A stretch of DNA of 64,000 nucleotides from Roseburia rectibacter (GTDB lineage Bacteria; Bacillota; Clostridia; Lachnospirales; Lachnospiraceae): positions 664,001 through 728,000 of the forward strand of contig NZ_CP092473.1 in NCBI RefSeq assembly GCF_014287515.2, given 5' to 3'. How positions within the stretch are numbered: the stretch's first letter is position 1; every line of letters starts with the position of its first letter. The translations under genes and the position numbers were made by a program. Shown one piece after another: positions 18,921 through 28,114 of the stretch. The notes under the pieces are model-generated. The model saw only the letters and a list, made by a program, of their open reading frames with translations, made no database searches and was not told the origin of the DNA.

Positions 18921-20327
18921 ATGAAAGAAAAAACTTATGTAGCGGATATCGACCGCACGATTTATGATATCCGGAATGATGATAAAGATGCATACCATAT
19001 GGAAGCGGGATTGACGGAAGAGATCGTGCGTAAAATTTCAGATGAAAAAGATGATCCGGTGTGGATGCGTGAGTTCCGGATGAAATCACTTCAGATTTAC
19101 AGACAGATGAAAATCCCGGACTGGGGACCACCGATCGACGGACTTGATATGGATCACATTGAGACTTATGTGCGGCCGAAAACACAGATGCGGGGAAAAT
19201 GGTCGGAAGTGCCGGGAGAGATCAAAGATACGTTTGAACGACTTGGAATACCGGAAGCGGAGCGAAAATCATTGGCAGGTGTCGGAGCGCAGTATGATTC
19301 TGAGATGGTCTACCATCATGTGAAAGCGGAAGTGGAAGCACAGGGAGTTGTATACAGTGACATTGAGAGTGCGATGAAGGGCGAATATGCCGACATGATC
19401 CGCAGACATTTTATGAAACTGGTCAAACCGAATGACCACAAATTTGCGGCACTGCACGGAGCCGTCTGGTCTGGAGGATCGTTTGTCTATGTGCCACCCG
19501 GAGTGTCCTTAGACTTCCCATTGCAGTCATATTTCAGACTGAATGCACCGGGAGCAGGACAGTTTGAACATACGCTTATCATTGTGGATGAGGGGGCATA
19601 TCTGCATTTTATCGAAGGGTGTTCTGCACCGCGTTATAATGTGGCAAACCTGCATGCTGGATGTGTGGAATTATTTGTCCATAAAAATGCAAAGCTGCGC
19701 TATTCTACGATCGAAAACTGGTCAAAAAATATGTACAATCTGAATACAAAACGTGCGTTAGTCGAGGAGGGCGGAACGATCGAGTGGGTGTCCGGTTCTT
19801 TTGGTTCCCATACATCGTATCTGTACCCGATGAGTATTTTAAATGGAAAAGGTGCACACATGGAATTTACCGGCATCACGTTTGCCGGTAAAGGGCAGAA
19901 CCTTGATACCGGTGCAAAAGTAGTGCAGAACGCGCCGGATACTTCTTCCTACATCAATACAAAATCAATCTCAAAAGATGGAGGAATCAGTACATTCCGC
20001 AGTTCCGTAGTCATTGGAAAAGAAGCGAAAAACAGTAAGGCGGCAGTATCCTGTGAATCTCTTATGCTGGATGGTATTTCAAGATCAGATACAATCCCGG
20101 CAATGGATATCAAAACCGCTATGGCGGATGTCGGGCATGAAGCAAAAATCGGCAGGATCAGTGATGACGCAGTTTTTTATCTGATGTCACGCGGCATCAG
20201 TGAGCAGGAGGCACGCTCAATGATCGTCAGCGGATTTGCGGATGATGTATCGAAAGAACTGCCACTGGAATATGCACTGGAAATGAACAATCTGATCCAG
20301 CTTGAGATGGAAGGGAGCATAGGCTGA
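18921..20327 (+). CDS. sufB: SufB, Fe-S cluster scaffold subunit
   Basis: A 468-residue SufB that forms the SufBC2D scaffold on which Fe-S clusters are built in the cytoplasm. Recognisable are WMREFRMKSLQIYRQM, VYHHVKAEVEAQGVVYSDIE, AVWSGGSFVYVPPGV, EGCSAPRYNVANLHAGCVELFVHKNA with its conserved cysteines, the beta-helix core, and the C-terminal MSRGISEQEARSMIVSGF. I use the third ATG (18921), which has GAGGA about 5 bases upstream; the frame is open back to 18900. Its stop codon overlaps the sufD start by one base (TGATG). Confidence 0.96.
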   Translation: MKEKTYVADIDRTIYDIRNDDKDAYHMEAGLTEEIVRKISDEKDDPVWMREFRMKSLQIYRQMKIPDWGPPIDGLDMDHIETYVRPKTQMRGKWSEVPGEIKDTFERLGIPEAERKSLAGVGAQYDSEMVYHHVKAEVEAQGVVYSDIESAMKGEYADMIRRHFMKLVKPNDHKFAALHGAVWSGGSFVYVPPGVSLDFPLQSYFRLNAPGAGQFEHTLIIVDEGAYLHFIEGCSAPRYNVANLHAGCVELFVHKNAKLRYSTIENWSKNMYNLNTKRALVEEGGTIEWVSGSFGSHTSYLYPMSILNGKGAHMEFTGITFAGKGQNLDTGAKVVQNAPDTSSYINTKSISKDGGISTFRSSVVIGKEAKNSKAAVSCESLMLDGISRSDTIPAMDIKTAMADVGHEAKIGRISDDAVFYLMSRGISEQEARSMIVSGFADDVSKELPLEYALEMNNLIQLEMEGSIG

Positions 20328-21400
20328 TGGAAAAAGAATGGATTATAAACGAGCTTCCGGCAAAGACATGGAACTGGCTTAAGATGAATGAATCACAGGT
20401 TACGGCAGTTACAGATGCCATCCCATGCATACCGCAAGTTGGGGTGGAGACTTCGGATAATAGTAACGGAAAGCTGCCGGAGGGTGTAAGTTTTGAAAAA
20501 AGGGAAATAAAAAAAGGAATCAAAACCGGAATGGGAGCGCAGATATCAGAACTGGGCAGTCAGGATATGGCAGATACACTTCGGATCGAAGAAAATGTAC
20601 AGATAAAAAGTCCGGTTGTTATTTCATATCAGTATGATGCAGAAAAAAATTACTTTAACCGCATGCAGATTATAGCTGAAAAAGACAGCGAAATAGAAGT
20701 TATTTTTATATTTTCCTCTGATAAAAATAGCAGTGGGACAGTGATACACCAGTTACTGGTTGATGCGAAAGAGGGAGCAAAAGTAAAAATATATGCCGCA
20801 CAGCTTTTAGGTAAAAATGCATGTGCCCTACTTGATATCGGCGGTGCATGCGAAAAAGATACATCGGTGGCACTGCTTCAGATGCAGCTTGGTGCAAAAG
20901 ATCTGTATGCGGGATGTCAGATGGAACTTGCCGGTGCACACAGTACATTTCGGGCAGACATTGGATATCTTGCGGATGGGAATGACCGTTATGACATGAA
21001 CTATGTGGCAAGACATATTGGGAAAAAGACAGAAAGCCAGATGGATGCAAACGGCATTTTAAAAGGAAATGCGAAAAAACTGTTCCGCGGAACGATTGAT
21101 TTTATCACAGGATGTGCCGGTGCGAAAGGTGCGGAGAGCGAGGAGGTGCTTTTGATCGATGAGGGTGTCGAAAATCAGACAATACCATTGATTCTCTGTG
21201 GGGAAGAAGATGTGGAAGGAAGCCACGGCGCGACGATCGGAAGACTTGATGAGCAGATGCTCTTTTATTTAGCAAGCAGAGGGTTCGACAGCGAAGAGGC
21301 AAAACGTCTTGTGGTGCGTGCAAGGGTTGACGCACTCTGTGCAAAAATCCCGTCAGAGGAGATACAAAAAGAAATCCAGATGATGCTGGATGCACAATGA
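20327..21400 (+). CDS. sufD: SufD-like Fe-S cluster scaffold subunit
   Basis: A 357-residue SufD partner of SufB. The N-terminal part is divergent, while the C-terminal half has the beta-helix and the family end, DEQMLFYLASRGFDSEEAKRLVVRARV, matching the end of SufB. LFRGTIDFITGCAGAKGAESEEVLLIDEGV is the typical SufD stretch. The ATG overlaps the sufB stop by one base, so translation is coupled. It is shorter than enterobacterial SufD, as is usual in Clostridia. Confidence 0.93.
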   Translation: MEKEWIINELPAKTWNWLKMNESQVTAVTDAIPCIPQVGVETSDNSNGKLPEGVSFEKREIKKGIKTGMGAQISELGSQDMADTLRIEENVQIKSPVVISYQYDAEKNYFNRMQIIAEKDSEIEVIFIFSSDKNSSGTVIHQLLVDAKEGAKVKIYAAQLLGKNACALLDIGGACEKDTSVALLQMQLGAKDLYAGCQMELAGAHSTFRADIGYLADGNDRYDMNYVARHIGKKTESQMDANGILKGNAKKLFRGTIDFITGCAGAKGAESEEVLLIDEGVENQTIPLILCGEEDVEGSHGATIGRLDEQMLFYLASRGFDSEEAKRLVVRARVDALCAKIPSEEIQKEIQMMLDAQ

Positions 21401-21439
21401 TCGCAAACAGCATCCGGATATGGAAGGAGGATGATAAAG

Positions 21440-22651
21440 ATGCCTGATTATAAAAAAGATTTTCCACTGTTAAGAGACAATCAGCTGGTATATTTAGACA
21501 ATGCGGCAACCGCACAGCGGCCGGCGAAGGTACTTTTGGCAGAGCAGGAATTTTATGAAAAATACAATGCAAATCCCCTGCGGGGACTTTATTCGCTTGG
21601 TCTTGCAGCGACAGAACAGTATGAGTCTGCAAGGGAAAAGGTGCGTGATTTTATTCATGCAAAAAGTGAACGGGAGATCATTTTTACCAGAAATACAACG
21701 GAGAGCATCAATCTTGTGGCATACAGCTATGGACTTTCCAATTTAAAAACAGGGGATGAGATCCTTGTCACAATTATGGAACATCACAGCAATCTGCTTC
21801 CATGGCAGATGGTGGCGGAAAGGACAGGTGCAAAACTTGTTTATCTGGATTGTGAACAGGACGGAAGCCTTACAGATGAGGCAATTTCAAATGCCATCGG
21901 TGAAAAAACAAAGTTTGCAGCGATAGGACTGGTCTCAAATGTCCTTGGCAGACGAAATCCGGTGGAAAAAATCATAAAAATGGTGCATGAAAAAGGCGGT
22001 GTGGTGTTAGTGGATGCCGCACAGGCAGTTTTGCATAAAAATGTGGATGTCACGGCGATGGACGCTGACTTTATTGCATTTTCCGGTCATAAAATGATGG
22101 CGCCGATGGGAATCGGTGTGCTTTACGGGAAAGAAGCACTGTTAGAGGAAATGCCGCCATTTTTAACAGGTGGAGAGATGATCGAGACGGTGACAAGAAC
22201 TGGGGCAGTTTACGCTGAACTGCCACATAAATTTGAAGCTGGAACGGTCAATGGGGCAGGAGCCGCCGGACTTGCGGCAGCTATTGATTATATGAATGAC
22301 ATCGGAATGGATACGATTCAAAAGCGGGAAGAAAAGCTGACAAAAATGTTATTTGATGGCATGGATCAGATTCCGTATGTGCATATCTTAGGAAGCAGCA
22401 AACCGGAGGAACATGGTGGTATTTTAAGTTTTGTGATAGATGGTGTACATCCGCATGATATTGCTTCTATTTTAGATGACAGTCAGATTGCAGTCCGTGC
22501 AGGACACCACTGCGCACAGCCGTTGTTAAAACATCTCGGTGTGCCGTCATCTGCGCGTGTCAGTCTGGCATTTTATAATGACAAAAAAGATATCGAACGT
22601 TTCTTAGACTGTCTAGCCGGCGTTCGAAGGAGGATGGGATATGGAGAGTAG
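21440..22651 (+). CDS. sufS: SufS, group II cysteine desulfurase
   Basis: A 403-residue PLP enzyme that takes sulfur from cysteine for cluster assembly. The PLP lysine is K218 in SGHKMMAPMG, the active-site cysteine is C358 in RAGHHCAQPLL, and YLDNAATAQRP and MEHHSNLLPWQ are typical. GGAGG lies 9 bases before the ATG at 21440; the frame also contains an ATG at 21431 directly abutting the Shine-Dalgarno, which is unlikely. The 3' end overlaps sufU by 11 bases, fitting the SufS-SufU sulfur-relay pair. Confidence 0.96.
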   Translation: MPDYKKDFPLLRDNQLVYLDNAATAQRPAKVLLAEQEFYEKYNANPLRGLYSLGLAATEQYESAREKVRDFIHAKSEREIIFTRNTTESINLVAYSYGLSNLKTGDEILVTIMEHHSNLLPWQMVAERTGAKLVYLDCEQDGSLTDEAISNAIGEKTKFAAIGLVSNVLGRRNPVEKIIKMVHEKGGVVLVDAAQAVLHKNVDVTAMDADFIAFSGHKMMAPMGIGVLYGKEALLEEMPPFLTGGEMIETVTRTGAVYAELPHKFEAGTVNGAGAAGLAAAIDYMNDIGMDTIQKREEKLTKMLFDGMDQIPYVHILGSSKPEEHGGILSFVIDGVHPHDIASILDDSQIAVRAGHHCAQPLLKHLGVPSSARVSLAFYNDKKDIERFLDCLAGVRRRMGYGE

Positions 22652-23066
22652 AAGTTTTTACAATACGATTCTGACAGAGCACAACTTACATCCGCTGCAT
22701 AAGCAGGTTTTAAAGGATGCAAATTTTGCATTAGAAGGTGTGAATCCAAGCTGTGGAGATGATATTGTACTTCAGCTTAAGGTGGAAGATGGAAAAATAA
22801 CGGATGGCGCATTTGCCGGAAGCGGGTGTGCTGTTTCACAGGCTTCTGCGGACATGATGCTTGATCTTATCATCGGAAGAACAAAAGAGGAGGCACTGGA
22901 ACTTTCGGATATATTTTTAAAAATGATTCATGATGAAGCGACACCGGAGGAAATTGACAGACTTGAGGAGGCATCCTCGCTTCAGGATATCTCTCATATG
23001 CCTGCCCGTGTAAAATGTGCGGTGCTTGGCTGGCACACGATGGAAGAAATGTTAAATGATAAATAA
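22641..23066 (+). CDS. sufU: SufU, zinc-dependent sulfurtransferase
   Basis: A 141-residue SufU that accepts sulfur from SufS. The Zn ligands are C38 and D40 (NPSCGDD), C63 (GSGCAVS) and C126 (RVKCAVLGW), all in family positions. The roughly 20-residue insertion between the second and third cysteines that separates SufU from IscU is present. It is the last gene of the operon. No terminator is visible before the next promoter at about 23104, only AT-rich sequence. Confidence 0.96.
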   Translation: MESRSFYNTILTEHNLHPLHKQVLKDANFALEGVNPSCGDDIVLQLKVEDGKITDGAFAGSGCAVSQASADMMLDLIIGRTKEEALELSDIFLKMIHDEATPEEIDRLEEASSLQDISHMPARVKCAVLGWHTMEEMLNDK

Positions 23067-23103
23067 TCTCACTTATTCGTGCGCCATCTTCTTCTGACAG
23101 GGG

Positions 23104-23133
23104 TATAATATAAACAATTAGAAACAACTAACA
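23104..23133 (+). promoter_or_regulatory. Promoter -10 with palindromic operator (site C)
   Basis: TATAAT (23104-23109) is followed 7 bases later by AATTAGAAACAACTAAC (23117-23133), which matches site A at 15 of 17 positions in the same place relative to the -10. No good -35 is visible. It directs transcription of the small gene at 23218. Confidence 0.6.
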
Positions 23134-23217
23134 AAAGTTATGAATGACGTATCCAATTGTTCTGGAACGGTTCAAAACAGATTGTGTGCAAAGAATGCGC
23201 AGGAAATGGAGGTTCTG

Positions 23218-23451
23218 ATGGGAAGATATTATCATTTGTCAAAGAAGCTGACAAAAGCACAGGTGGCAGAAGTAGAACGTGAGATGAGAGAGATCGAGGA
23301 TGTGGAGAGCGTGGAAGTAAACGGTGATCATATGTACATGAAAGTGATCACAAAAGATGACGAGTTTTCCGGTGTGATGGGCAGGGCAGTCAATATCTGC
23401 AGCAGGGTTGCAGATGGGGCAGAATTGTCGTTTTCCGGATTTGCAGTGTGA
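23218..23451 (+). CDS. Small HMA-fold-like protein without metal-binding cysteines
   Basis: A 77-residue protein with the beta-alpha-beta-beta-alpha-beta pattern of heavy-metal-associated domains: MGRYYHLSKKL, a first helix AQVAEVEREMREIEDVESVEV and DHMYMKVITKDD. The CxxC metal motif is absent; the only cysteine is in VNICSRVADGA. I start at the ATG at 23218, with GGAGG about 5 bases upstream; a longer frame from 23140 has no binding site. It is preceded by operator site C and follows the suf operon, but its role is unknown. Confidence 0.65.
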   Translation: MGRYYHLSKKLTKAQVAEVEREMREIEDVESVEVNGDHMYMKVITKDDEFSGVMGRAVNICSRVADGAELSFSGFAV

Positions 23452-23531
23452 AGCAGGGTGTGTGAAATAAGAACAGAAAGATATAGCCGACAGAAGGCGC
23501 GGTAAAATACTAATGTAAGTGCAGCAGATTT

Positions 23532-23571
23532 ATGCGGAAATATATCAAAATCATTTGATATATTTCCGCAT
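23532..23571. terminator. Perfect 18-bp hairpin after the small gene
   Basis: ATGCGGAAATATATCAAA (23532-23549), loop ATCA, then the exact inverse (23554-23571). The following sequence is T-rich but interrupted (TTATATTTCC), so it is a likely but not ideal terminator, possibly acting from both sides. Confidence 0.6.
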
Positions 23572-23672
23572 TTATATTTCCGCGTATTAACATGAACCGA
23601 AATGATTTTTGTGACAATATATCAGTGTAAGGACATAGTTCCTAATCTTAATCGCGACTAAGAGGAAAACAC

Positions 23673-23900
23673 AATGACGATTCAGGAATTAGAGATATTT
23701 ATAGAGAAGTATGGAAAAATCATAAGAAAAAATATGCCGTCAGGGACAGAAGCAGTATGCCAGAGCGGAACTGCGATAACCTTGAAATGTTTGCAGACAG
23801 GGAAACAGCCGATAAATACCTGAAAAATATTCTGGAAAAAACAGAAGCAGATGAAAATGGTGTCAGCGGATTTTTTAGAAACATTTTATTTGCAAAATAA
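23673..23900 (+). pseudogene. Possible frameshifted small gene
   Basis: The ATG at 23673 opens MTIQELEIFIEKYGKII and ends after 49 codons. An overlapping +1 frame stays open from about 23691 to a TAA at 23898-23900 (ending LKNILEKTEADENGVSGF). Together they could be one broken gene with a frameshift near 23700. The start vaguely recalls ECF sigma N-termini, but I do not recognise the family. It lies in a 517-base gap between the small HMA-like gene and the ABC transporter; nothing else is visible there apart from the hairpin at 23532. Confidence 0.3.
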
Positions 23901-23968
23901 GTCCTGACGGTTTACACTTTTTATAGTTTATAGAAGTAATTCATACACAACAAGAGAGGACTTATCAC

Positions 23969-24673
23969 ATGCCATCATTTGTAACCTTTTCGAACGTGGG
24001 CAAAATCTACCATACCGGTGAACTTGATATCACTGCTCTCCACGACGTTAACTTTGAGATCGAAAAAGGAGAATTCTGCGTTATCGTCGGTGCATCCGGC
24101 GCCGGAAAAACCACTATTTTAAATATTTTAGGAGGAATGGATTCCTTAAGCAGCGGACAGGTGTTTTTAGACGGACAGGAAATTTCAGGCTACGACAAAA
24201 AACAGCTTACTTCCTACCGGCGTTTTGACATTGGATTTGTGTTTCAGTTTTACAACCTCGTACAGAATCTGACAGCAATTGAAAATGTGGAGTTAGCCGC
24301 ACAGATCTGTAAAGATCCGCTTCCGGCAGCAAAAGTGCTTGAGGAAGTCGGATTAAAGGATCGTTTGTCCAATTTCCCGGCACAGCTTTCCGGCGGAGAA
24401 CAGCAGCGCGTGGCGATCGCACGTGCACTTGCCAAAAATCCAAAGCTCTTACTCTGTGATGAACCGACAGGGGCACTTGATTACAATACCGGAAAAGCAG
24501 TTTTAAAATTATTGCAGGATACCTGCCGCGAAAAAGGAAAGACGGTTGTTGTCATCACACATAATCAGGCACTGACAGCGATGGCAGACCGCATCATTAC
24601 GGTAAAGAGCGGAACGGTCGTGTCCATGGAAAAAAATGAGTACATTGCAGATATTGCAGATATAGAGTGGTAG
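23969..24673 (+). CDS. ABC transporter ATP-binding protein, MacB/LolD type
   Basis: A 234-residue ATPase: Walker [10 protein letters not shown] (about 42-50), Q-loop [14 protein letters not shown], signature [15 protein letters not shown], Walker [13 protein letters not shown] and H-loop [10 protein letters not shown]. The DEPTGALD form is typical of the MacB/LolD group that pairs with FtsX-type permeases. The permease gene begins at the base after the stop codon. The likely role is export or mechanotransmission at the membrane, such as resistance to antimicrobial peptides or envelope maintenance; the substrate is unknown. A GAGAGGA lies about 10 bases before the ATG. Confidence 0.93.
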   Translation: MPSFVTFSNVGKIYHTGELDITALHDVNFEIEKGEFCVIVGASGAGKTTILNILGGMDSLSSGQVFLDGQEISGYDKKQLTSYRRFDIGFVFQFYNLVQNLTAIENVELAAQICKDPLPAAKVLEEVGLKDRLSNFPAQLSGGEQQRVAIARALAKNPKLLLCDEPTGALDYNTGKAVLKLLQDTCREKGKTVVVITHNQALTAMADRIITVKSGTVVSMEKNEYIADIADIEW

Positions 24674-27433
24674 ATGGTTATGAGATCAATGATATGGAAA
24701 TCAACATTCAGGGAAATAAAAGAAAGCCTTGGCAGATTTTTAGCCATCCTTGCTATCGTTGCATTGGGAGTGGGATTTTTTGCGGGACTTAAGGTAACAC
24801 AGCCTGCAATGTTAGAAACGGCACAGCGTTATTTTGATAAGACATCTCTTTATGATTACCGCCTGATTTCTACGGTCGGTTTTTCAGAGGACGAAGTGGA
24901 AACCATAAAAGAACAAAAAGATGTAGCGGCAGCAGAAGGAGCAGTCACGTTTGATATTATCTGTGAGAGCGGCGGGAAAGAGCGTGTCATAAAAATGCAC
25001 AGCATCACGGAGAATGTCAACCGTCTGGTGCTCGTGGATGGAAAATTGCCGGAAAATGCATCGGAATGTGTGGTGGATTCCAATCTTTATGATGCATCCA
25101 TGATCGGAAAAACGATCAAACTTTCCGGGGACAATGATGCGGATGATCTGGAACATTTTTCGAGCAGGGAGTACAAGATTACCGGAATTGTGCAGTCACC
25201 ATTGTATTCGCAGTTTGAGCGTGGAAGCACATCGCTTGGCAATGGCAGGGTAAGCGGATTTGCCTATCTTTTGCCAGAAGGATTTGCGGATGAGTATTAT
25301 ACGGAAGTCTATGTGAAATTTGACAGTGATTTTCCACTGTACAGTGAAGAATATGATGCTTACATAAACCAGAAACAGGATGCGTGGGAAACACTGGCAG
25401 AGAATCTTGCAGCAGAACGCTATCAGACGGTACGTTCGGAAGCAGAGACGAAACTTTTGGATGGGAAAAAACAGCTTGCAGAGAAAAAAGAAGGGACAAA
25501 GAGTCAGCTTGATGATGCAAAAATACAGTTAGAAGATGCAAAAAGTCAGATTGAAGAAGGTGAAAAGCAGCTTGCAGATGCAAAAAAGCAGTTGGAAGAG
25601 TCCAAGGCACAGATTGCAGAAAAAGAAGCGGAATTATCCGATGCAAAGAAGCAGTATGAGGATGGGAAAAAGGAATATGAGGACGGGCTTTCGACTTACA
25701 ATAAAGAGATAGAAAAAGCTGAAAAAAAGATCAGCGATGGGGAAAAGACGCTGCAGGAATTAAAAGAGCCGGATACCTATGTGCTTGGGCGTGATACGAA
25801 TGTTGGTTATGTATGTTTTGAAAGTGATTCCGGTATCGTCGACGGAGTTGCGGATGTGTTTCCGATTTTCTTCTTCCTGGTAGCAGCGTTAGTCTGTGTG
25901 ACAACGATGAACCGTATGGTGGAAGAACAGCGGACGCAGATCGGTGTTTTAAAGGCATTAGGTTACAGTGAGCATACGATCATGGCAAAATATATGTTTT
26001 ATTCCGGATCGGCAGCACTGACCGGCTGCGTGGCTGGATTTGCACTTGGAACTGTAATGTTTCCGAAAGTAATCTGGTATGCGTATGGCATGCTCTATAA
26101 GATGGAGTCGTTAGTGTATGTGTTTGACTGGAAATTAGCAGTCATTTCCGTGACCGTATCGCTTATTTGCTCTGTTGGCACAACATTTGTATCTGTCCGG
26201 CGGGAACTGACGGAGGTTGCGGCAGAACTGATGCGTCCGAAAACACCGAAAGCTGGAAAACGTGTATTTCTCGAATATCTGCCGTTTATCTGGAAGAGGC
26301 TTAAGTTTCTGCAGAAAGTGTCAATGCGGAACATTTTCCGGTATAAAAAAAGATTTTTTATGATGGTTGTGGGGATCAGCGGATGCAGTGCACTTTTAGT
26401 AACCGGATTCGGGGTACGTGATTCCGTGACGGGGATCATAACGCAGCAGTATACGCAGATACAGACTTATGATATCGGGATTACCTATTCATCGTCTGTT
26501 GCACAGAAACAGAAAGATGAACTGGAAAATAAAGAAAAAGACGGTGTAAAAAACTTTGTGTTTGTGGCAGAAAAGAGCATGGATTTAGTCGGTGAGGAAA
26601 AGACGAAATCTGTCAGCCTTATTATGGCAGATCCGGATTCGGATATAACGCCGTTTATCAACTTACATACGGAAAAAAAGGAGCCGATCGCATTTCCACA
26701 AAAGGGAGAGACGGTTATTTCAGCGAAAGTGGCAGATGAACTTGGAATAAAGACAGGGGATACCGTGACACTGCAGGATTCCGATATGAAAACGCTTAAG
26801 GTGACGGTAAGCGGTGTCTGTGAGAATTTTGTATATAATTATGTGTATCTGTCGGCAGATACTTACGCGGAACAGATGAAAGCAGAACCGGAATATAAGA
26901 CGGCATTTGTGTCTGTTTCCGAGGGTACAGATGCGCATTTACTTGGAACAGCGTTAATGGCGATGGCGGATGTGGCAGCGGTAAATATTTCACAGGATGA
27001 TATGGAACGTTTTTCAAGTATGATGAGCAGTATGGATCTGATCGTTGCTGTCATCATTCTGTGTGCAGCGGGACTTGCATTTATTGTTTTATATAACCTG
27101 ACGAATATTAATATTACAGAGCGTGTGCGTGAGATCGCAACGATCGAGGTGCTTGGTTTTTATGAGAATGAGACAGCAGCATATGTTTTCCGGGAAAACA
27201 CGATCCTTACATTTCTTGGCGCACTTGTAGGACTTGTGCTTGGCATATTTCTGCACCGGTTTGTCATGAGCCAGATCGTTGTGGATATGGTGTCTTTTGA
27301 TGTGCATGTAAAACAGATCAGCTTTTTATACAGTCTGGTGCTGACCATGGTATTTACCTGGTTTGTGGACCGCCTGATGCGAAAGAAGATCGATGCGATC
27401 AGTATGACGGAATCTTTAAAGAGCGTTGATTAA
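24674..27433 (+). CDS. FtsX-type ABC permease with extracytoplasmic coiled coil
   Basis: A 919-residue permease. A transmembrane helix near residues 20-40 is followed by a large extracytoplasmic region. A Lys/Glu/Ala-rich coiled coil occupies about residues 255-362 (heptad-like repeats of QLEDAKSQIEEGEKQLADAKK type). Two FtsX units follow, the first near 390-520 (VAALVCVTTMNRMVEEQRTQ and IGVLKALGYSEHTI) and the second near 790-910 (VAVIILCAAGLAFIVLYNL and REIATIEVLGFYENE), separated by a second extracytoplasmic domain. The layout suggests a MacB-like or YhgE-like mechanotransmission complex with the adjacent ATPase. An alternative start at 24680 is two codons in. Confidence 0.9.
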   Translation: MVMRSMIWKSTFREIKESLGRFLAILAIVALGVGFFAGLKVTQPAMLETAQRYFDKTSLYDYRLISTVGFSEDEVETIKEQKDVAAAEGAVTFDIICESGGKERVIKMHSITENVNRLVLVDGKLPENASECVVDSNLYDASMIGKTIKLSGDNDADDLEHFSSREYKITGIVQSPLYSQFERGSTSLGNGRVSGFAYLLPEGFADEYYTEVYVKFDSDFPLYSEEYDAYINQKQDAWETLAENLAAERYQTVRSEAETKLLDGKKQLAEKKEGTKSQLDDAKIQLEDAKSQIEEGEKQLADAKKQLEESKAQIAEKEAELSDAKKQYEDGKKEYEDGLSTYNKEIEKAEKKISDGEKTLQELKEPDTYVLGRDTNVGYVCFESDSGIVDGVADVFPIFFFLVAALVCVTTMNRMVEEQRTQIGVLKALGYSEHTIMAKYMFYSGSAALTGCVAGFALGTVMFPKVIWYAYGMLYKMESLVYVFDWKLAVISVTVSLICSVGTTFVSVRRELTEVAAELMRPKTPKAGKRVFLEYLPFIWKRLKFLQKVSMRNIFRYKKRFFMMVVGISGCSALLVTGFGVRDSVTGIITQQYTQIQTYDIGITYSSSVAQKQKDELENKEKDGVKNFVFVAEKSMDLVGEEKTKSVSLIMADPDSDITPFINLHTEKKEPIAFPQKGETVISAKVADELGIKTGDTVTLQDSDMKTLKVTVSGVCENFVYNYVYLSADTYAEQMKAEPEYKTAFVSVSEGTDAHLLGTALMAMADVAAVNISQDDMERFSSMMSSMDLIVAVIILCAAGLAFIVLYNLTNINITERVREIATIEVLGFYENETAAYVFRENTILTFLGALVGLVLGIFLHRFVMSQIVVDMVSFDVHVKQISFLYSLVLTMVFTWFVDRLMRKKIDAISMTESLKSVD

Positions 27434-27508
27434 AAATAGAGTTGGACGTTAATGTGGGAAAGTGTTATAGTCTATTTATAAAAAATGACGAATCAGGAGA
27501 TGATACAT

Positions 27509-28111
27509 ATGGGAAAAATTATAACGATCGGGCGTGAATTTGGCAGTGGCGGACGTGAGGTTGGAAAGAGACTTTCGGATGAACTGGGAATCGCCTATTA
27601 TGATAATGAGATCATTACAGAGATTGCGAAGCGGACAAAACTTGCAGAAGGTTATGTACAGCATGTAATGGAAAACAGTCCTTCCACGCTGATGCCGATC
27701 ACGATCGGAAGAACTTTTTATATGGGCGTGGACCCGGTGATGGAGCAGAACAATGCGGTTTACAGGGAGCAGAGCCTTTTGGTGCAGGAACTTGCAGAAA
27801 AATCAGACTGCGTAATTGTCGGAAGAAGTGCAGACTATATCCTGCGTGATAAAGATCCGCTGCGTCTGTTTATTTATGCAGACATGGAATCGCGTATGGA
27901 ACGCTGCAGAAAACGTGCACCGGAGCAGGAACATTTTACGGATAAAGAGTTAAGACGTCATATTCAGGATGTGGATAAAAAACGTTCGAAATATTATCAG
28001 TTTTTTACCGGACAGACCTGGGGGGACAAATTAAATTATGACCTGTGTATCAATACGTCCGGTGCTGATATTGAAGCGCTGGTGAAGGTGATCGCAAAAC
28101 TGGTAAAATAA
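27509..28111 (+). CDS. Cytidylate kinase-like protein
   Basis: A 200-residue member of the cytidylate-kinase-like group. The P-loop is GREFGSGGREVGKRL near residue 7, followed by YDNEIITEIAKRT, VIVGRSADYIL and RLFIYADMESRMERCRKR. Canonical Cmk is about 220 residues, and these paralogues are common in Clostridia, so the nucleotide substrate is uncertain. I use the ATG at 27509 (GGAGA about 9 bases upstream) rather than 27485. The CorA-like gene follows after 3 bases, so they are co-transcribed. Confidence 0.85.
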   Translation: MGKIITIGREFGSGGREVGKRLSDELGIAYYDNEIITEIAKRTKLAEGYVQHVMENSPSTLMPITIGRTFYMGVDPVMEQNNAVYREQSLLVQELAEKSDCVIVGRSADYILRDKDPLRLFIYADMESRMERCRKRAPEQEHFTDKELRRHIQDVDKKRSKYYQFFTGQTWGDKLNYDLCINTSGADIEALVKVIAKLVK

Positions 28112-28114
28112 AAC

